Source: Amaurobius ferox (lineage: Eukaryota > Arthropoda > Arachnida > Araneae > Amaurobiidae). From it: DNA of 64,000 nt. Positions 59,845-64,000 of this stretch are shown here, piece after piece (position 1 is the first letter of the stretch; the number at the start of each line of letters is the position of its first letter). The stretch covers positions 114,228,239 through 114,292,238 of the forward strand of contig OX578145.1 in the NCBI GenBank assembly GCA_951213105.1. The letters run 5' to 3'. The notes below the pieces were generated by a model. It was not told where the DNA came from. It saw only the letters and a program-made list of their open reading frames with translations, and searched no databases. The position numbers and the translations under genes are program-made.

Positions 59845-61816
59845 AAAATCTGATGTGGGCAACACATGACTTTCCTTATATAATGTAATGAATTTACTAC
59901 TTTTACAGTAAAAAAAATAGGTTTTTCTTATAGTAGATACTAATATTCTTTCCAAGATATTGAATTTTCGACAATTAGTCGTCATTTTCATTGATTTAGC
60001 GTCATTTTTATCCATTTGGCGATATTTTCGTTAATTTGGCAACATTTCAAAAAAGTCGCCAAATTTGTCGCCAAATTCTCGCCAAGCGTTATGCACTAAG
60101 AAATAAGTTATTATTACAGCAGATAAATGCCTATTGGTGTTCAAATACTAAAGTATTATTCAAATTATCTTTTTTCATGAATGGAACGAGCTAGATCCAC
60201 GAGAATGATGTCACTCAATTTATCGCATGGTATTACATATGAAAAGTAACCATGTTTCTCAATAGGAAATACATTTTTTTTTATTTTATATGACTTTTTG
60301 ATAATTTTTTTGAAAAATGTACAATATCTCGAGAACGGTACATGTTAGCGTTCTAAAATTTATGTCAATCGTTTTCTAATGAAAAATTACATAAAAAATG
60401 TCTATTTGCGTAACTTTATTAGTGGTTTTGATTTTTTGATGATTTTTTCAAAATTTCATTCGAAAATTTAGAGGTGATCTGAACATTCGATTGTGTATAA
60501 AAACAATAGGCTTCCAGTGTTTATGGATTGTGATTTTTGTACCAAATTTGGTTCAAATCGGTCCATTCGTTCGTCAGTTATCGTCTCCACAGACTCACTG
60601 ACACACACACACATACTTTCACGCACACACACACACACAGACATCACTTCAAAAATGTTTGATTTGTGATCAGGGATGCTTGAAACGTGCTCTCTCGTCG
60701 AAAACTCGAATTCGAATTTTCGACCCCGTCACAATACTTTCCTTATACATTATGTATATAAGGAAAGTAAAAAATGGGACAGCGAGATAGGAAAAAGAAA
60801 GTCATATACAAAGTAGTAGAGTATTAGGGAAACCGAAAAGTCCATTTCTCTTTTGGACTTCGGGTTTGTTCTTTTTCCTATCTCGCTGTCCCATTTTTTA
60901 CTTTCCTTATATACATAATGTATAAGGAAAGTATTGTGACGGGGTCGAAAATTCGAATTCGAGTTTTCGACGGGAGAGCACGTTTCAAGCATCCCTGATC
61001 ACGAATCAAACATTTTTGAAGTGATGTCTGTGTGTGTGTGTGTCAGTGAGTCTGTGGAGACGATAACTGATGAACGAATGGACCGATTCAAATCAAATTT
61101 GGTACAAAAATTACAATCCGTAAACACTGGAACCCTATTGTTTTTATCCGCAATCGAATGTTCAGAACCTCCCTAAATTTTCGAATAAAATTTTGAAAAA
61201 ATCGTCAAAAAATCAAAACCATTAATAAAGTTACGTAAATAGGCATTTCTTATGTAATTTTTCATTACAAAACGATTGACATAAATTTTAGAACGCTAAC
61301 ATGAACCGTTCTCGAGATATTGTATATTTTTCAAAAAAATTATCAAAAAGTCATATAAAATTAAAAAAAATATTTCCTATTGAGAAACATGTTCACTTTT
61401 CATACGTAATACCATGCGATAAATTGGGTGACATCATTCTCGTGGATCTAGCTCGTTCCATTCATGAAAAAAGATACTTTAAATAATACTTTTGTATTTG
61501 AACGCCAATAGTCATTTATCTGCTGTAAGAATAACTTATTTCTTAGTGCATAACGCTTGACGAGATTTTGGCGGCGAATTTGGCGGAATGTCGCCAACTT
61601 GGCGACTTTTTTTAAATGTTGCCAAATTACCAAAAATCTCGCCAAATGGTTAAAAATGACGCTACATCAATAAAAATGACGACTAATTGTCGAAAATTCA
61701 ATATCTTGGAAAGGATATTAGTATCTACTAGAAGAAAAATCTATTTATTTTACTGTAAAAGTTGTAACTTCATTTCATTATATAAGGAAAGTCATGTGTT
61801 GCCCACATCAGATTTT
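59845..61816. mobile_element. Large foldback element, arms of about 950 bp
   Basis: The left arm (59845-60802) and right arm (60872-61816) are inverted copies around a 69-bp spacer. Paired landmarks are atctgatgtgggcaacacat at the outside, cgccaaatt..tcgccaaa and catgaatggaacgagctaga further in, then ttctcgagatattgtat, the tcgtctccacagactcactg next to a CA/TG microsatellite, gggatgcttgaaacgtgctc, and gggacagcgagataggaaaa at the centre. Both arms encode the same short frame (FNILERILVST) in opposite directions, but it is not a recognisable protein. Confidence 0.88.
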
Positions 61817-63670
61817 TATTTATTGGATTTGTGTACATTAAAATAATGAATTAAAACACTGCCATAATCATAAAGCTCATATAAAATTATGCAACATCAG
61901 TGTGGTGTCATGACTAAAGAAAATTATATATCATGATGATACAAAATATAACCTCAAAAGTAGTCTGCTTAGGGCTGCCCTTAAACATGTAAATCAACTC
62001 TGTAAAGTTAATGAATATGAGGTAGAAAGCAATATAGTATTTTTAATTTTCCTAATGAGCCACTCCTAAACCTTGTTATGGACCTGTTTGTTCCCAAGTA
62101 GCTTTTTGTCTGCATTTGAAAATGCTCCTGATCCTTATATGGTAGTTACATCCCTGATTATATTTGTATATTAAATTATTATATTTTAAAAGTGCACTCT
62201 TTTATGTACAAATTTAGATTTAATCAGAGGTTTTGTTTTATATTAATTAAGGTTAAAGGTAATCCTAGTTGTTTTATCTTCAAATTAAATTAAAAACCAA
62301 ACTTTTTTAAGGTATTCATAGAGTAAATTGTTATTAGCACTCATGTATCCACAAAACAAAAGTGTTTACATTGCTTTTGCCTGTTTTGAAGAATCATAAT
62401 CTACACTGTAAGAAATCTGAAAAAAATTTCTAGCTTCTAACTTGTTTTCTTGCAATATCTAGTAGTTCCTTAAACATTTTGGTATTTAAATGCCTTGTGT
62501 TTTACTCAGTTTCAAAGGCACTAAGTGTGACTCTATTTATTCTCAAAATGGTATGTAATAGTTTAACTTGACCATTTAAAAAGTTTAAAACAATATATGT
62601 GTAAGGAATGCTTTGAAAAGAGTTGTAGCTTTGTGTATTATTGCAGTATTTTCCATTCATCTTACATGTCGCATAGTATACTAAATATATTCAATATTAT
62701 TTTAATATAAATTACAGGAAATGTAAATACACACATTTCTCGCAATAATACAACATTTTGATATATTTGCAGGCATAGTATATTAGAACGTAGTACAGTA
62801 ACAGAAAATTTCTATATATTTAAAAACTAAAATATAATCTATTTTCTTTAACTTTAACTTTAATAACTCAAAAAAGTATCCCTTTGTAAATTCTATACTC
62901 TTAACATAAATTAATAGTTTGCTGCATGCTTGAAACACTGCTATTTCTCTGTTAACTGAAGTACCAATATTATTATTTATATCATAGAATAAAATTTACT
63001 TTTTAATTTTTATATTAAATGCTTAACATTAATATATGTAGATAATACTTTATGCTGAAATCTGTTGAGAAATTCAGCTACTAGAAATTAAATGAAGACC
63101 AAATCTTTAGAAAGCTTTAATAAATCTGTACTTAATACTAAATTAAATAAATTTTAAATTTATCTTCAGTTCACTTTTACTCCAAACACATCAATAGTAG
63201 CTCATATAAACGCCATCTACTGTGACATTCAATTGTGAGATGCTGAAATTTTAATAATAAGCTTTATGAAATACTAGGAAATGTACGCTATGAGACTTTT
63301 AACTATTAGTTTGTATTTAAAATGAGCATCATGCTTACCTCCCCCTTCCATTTAATTTTTTTAAATAAAAATCAGAAATTCCTTTTGTTTTATCTTTTAT
63401 CTGCATTGTAAACTGTTTTAACTGTTACATTAATGTACATAATGCACATTTGATGTACATTAATACATTTCTTTGTTGCTTAAATTAAATGTTTGCTTTA
63501 GCTCACCCCTGGTAATAACTTCTATAAGCATTAAAAACTTTTTTTTTTTTTTGAAAGATTTACTATATTCTTGCATTTATTTGTCTAAAGAAGAATATTC
63601 ACTTGAAAAAATAATGCTAGAAACTTATATCTAATCCAACTATTAAAATTAATTTTTGTATGAATTATAG

Positions 63671-63769
63671 GTCATTATTAGCAGATGATGTAATTAATGA
63701 TGTTATTAAATATCTTATTACTAAAGAAGATTTGAAATTGTCATTTCATCTAGCATCATCGTTTGCAAG
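63671..63769 (+). CDS. BRAT1: BRAT1-like exon 4
   Basis: A 99-nt exon with acceptor gaattatag and donor GTATGT, phase 2 in and out. It encodes SLLADDVINDVIKYLITKED then LKLSFHLASSFA, directly continuing HFK from exon 3. The last bases AG begin the next codon, completed by an exon beyond 64000. Confidence 0.62.
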
Positions 63770-64000
63770 GTATGTAATATGTATGACAAACAAGATGAAT
63801 GATCATGCCATGCCTTTTTGATATTACAGTAAAATATCTCTAATCTTGATTTTTTATAGATCTAATATTTTTCTTTCTTCATTAGTATGTTATCTGATTA
63901 AACATTTTGCATTTTATTTAATTTGAACTTTTATATTACTAGTTAAAAATTGTAAACTTCTATAAATAAGGAAATATCATAGAAAACTTTAAACTTATAA
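63770..64000. other. Start of BRAT1 intron 4
   Basis: AT-rich sequence after the donor; no feature was seen before the window ends. Confidence 0.6.

Larger units (their letters stand above)
57535..63670. other. BRAT1 intron 3
   Basis: A 6.1-kb intron. It contains a 150-bp hairpin (58269-58418) and a near 2-kb palindrome (59845-61816). Nothing was recognised in 61850-63660. Confidence 0.6.

Overview
This window is eukaryotic and AT-rich. It has long introns, tRNA-derived SINEs with CAA-type tails, mariner/Tc1/Tigger DNA transposons, a Gypsy remnant and a Penelope-like remnant. Together these suggest an arthropod, plausibly a chelicerate such as a spider; the lineage is inference, not demonstrated.

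Two protein-coding genes can be assembled from exons whose splice sites and phases agree at every junction. (1) Minus strand, 49083 down to 3172: eleven exons encode 588 residues of the N-terminal regulatory part of DNA ligase 1 (LIG1). Landmarks in order are the PCNA-binding start MAQKSILSFF, a DSPVK motif, PKRKTARK, FFTPLKK and a second DSPVKR motif. The catalytic core is not in the window and should lie beyond position 1. (2) Plus strand, 49558 onwards: four exons encode about 329 residues of the N-terminus of a BRAT1-like protein, continuing past 64000. The two start codons are 474 bp apart and divergent, so two genome-maintenance genes probably share a bidirectional promoter.

The rest is intron filled with repeats. 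From low to high coordinates: a 60-bp retroposon-like unit and a 1.7-kb unclassified repeat (1-2352); a decayed mariner and a Penelope-like RT fragment (7.6-9.0 kb); a SINE, a Gypsy LTR remnant and a tandem SINE cluster (12.1-17.7 kb); a second 1.7-kb repeat and a 169-bp satellite array (22.0-24.7 kb); a DNA transposon carrying a second array of the same satellite (26.1-27.8 kb); a second copy of the short unit (28.26 kb); an intact mariner (29.3-30.6 kb); a second SINE family (32.0 kb); nested inverted repeats around a SINE (33.8-36.9 kb); a composite SINE-5S-SINE (38.8-39.6 kb); a Tc1 pseudogene (40.6-41.7 kb); a deleted Tigger (43.3-44.7 kb); a Tc1 element in the BRAT1 intron (53.8-55.2 kb); and a 2-kb palindrome (59.8-61.8 kb).

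The most unusual observations are the short 58-60 bp mobile unit, found twice with the same two ends and 14-bp target-site duplications, and the 835-bp SINE + 5S rRNA + SINE composite that carries a single target-site duplication, so it apparently moved as one unit.
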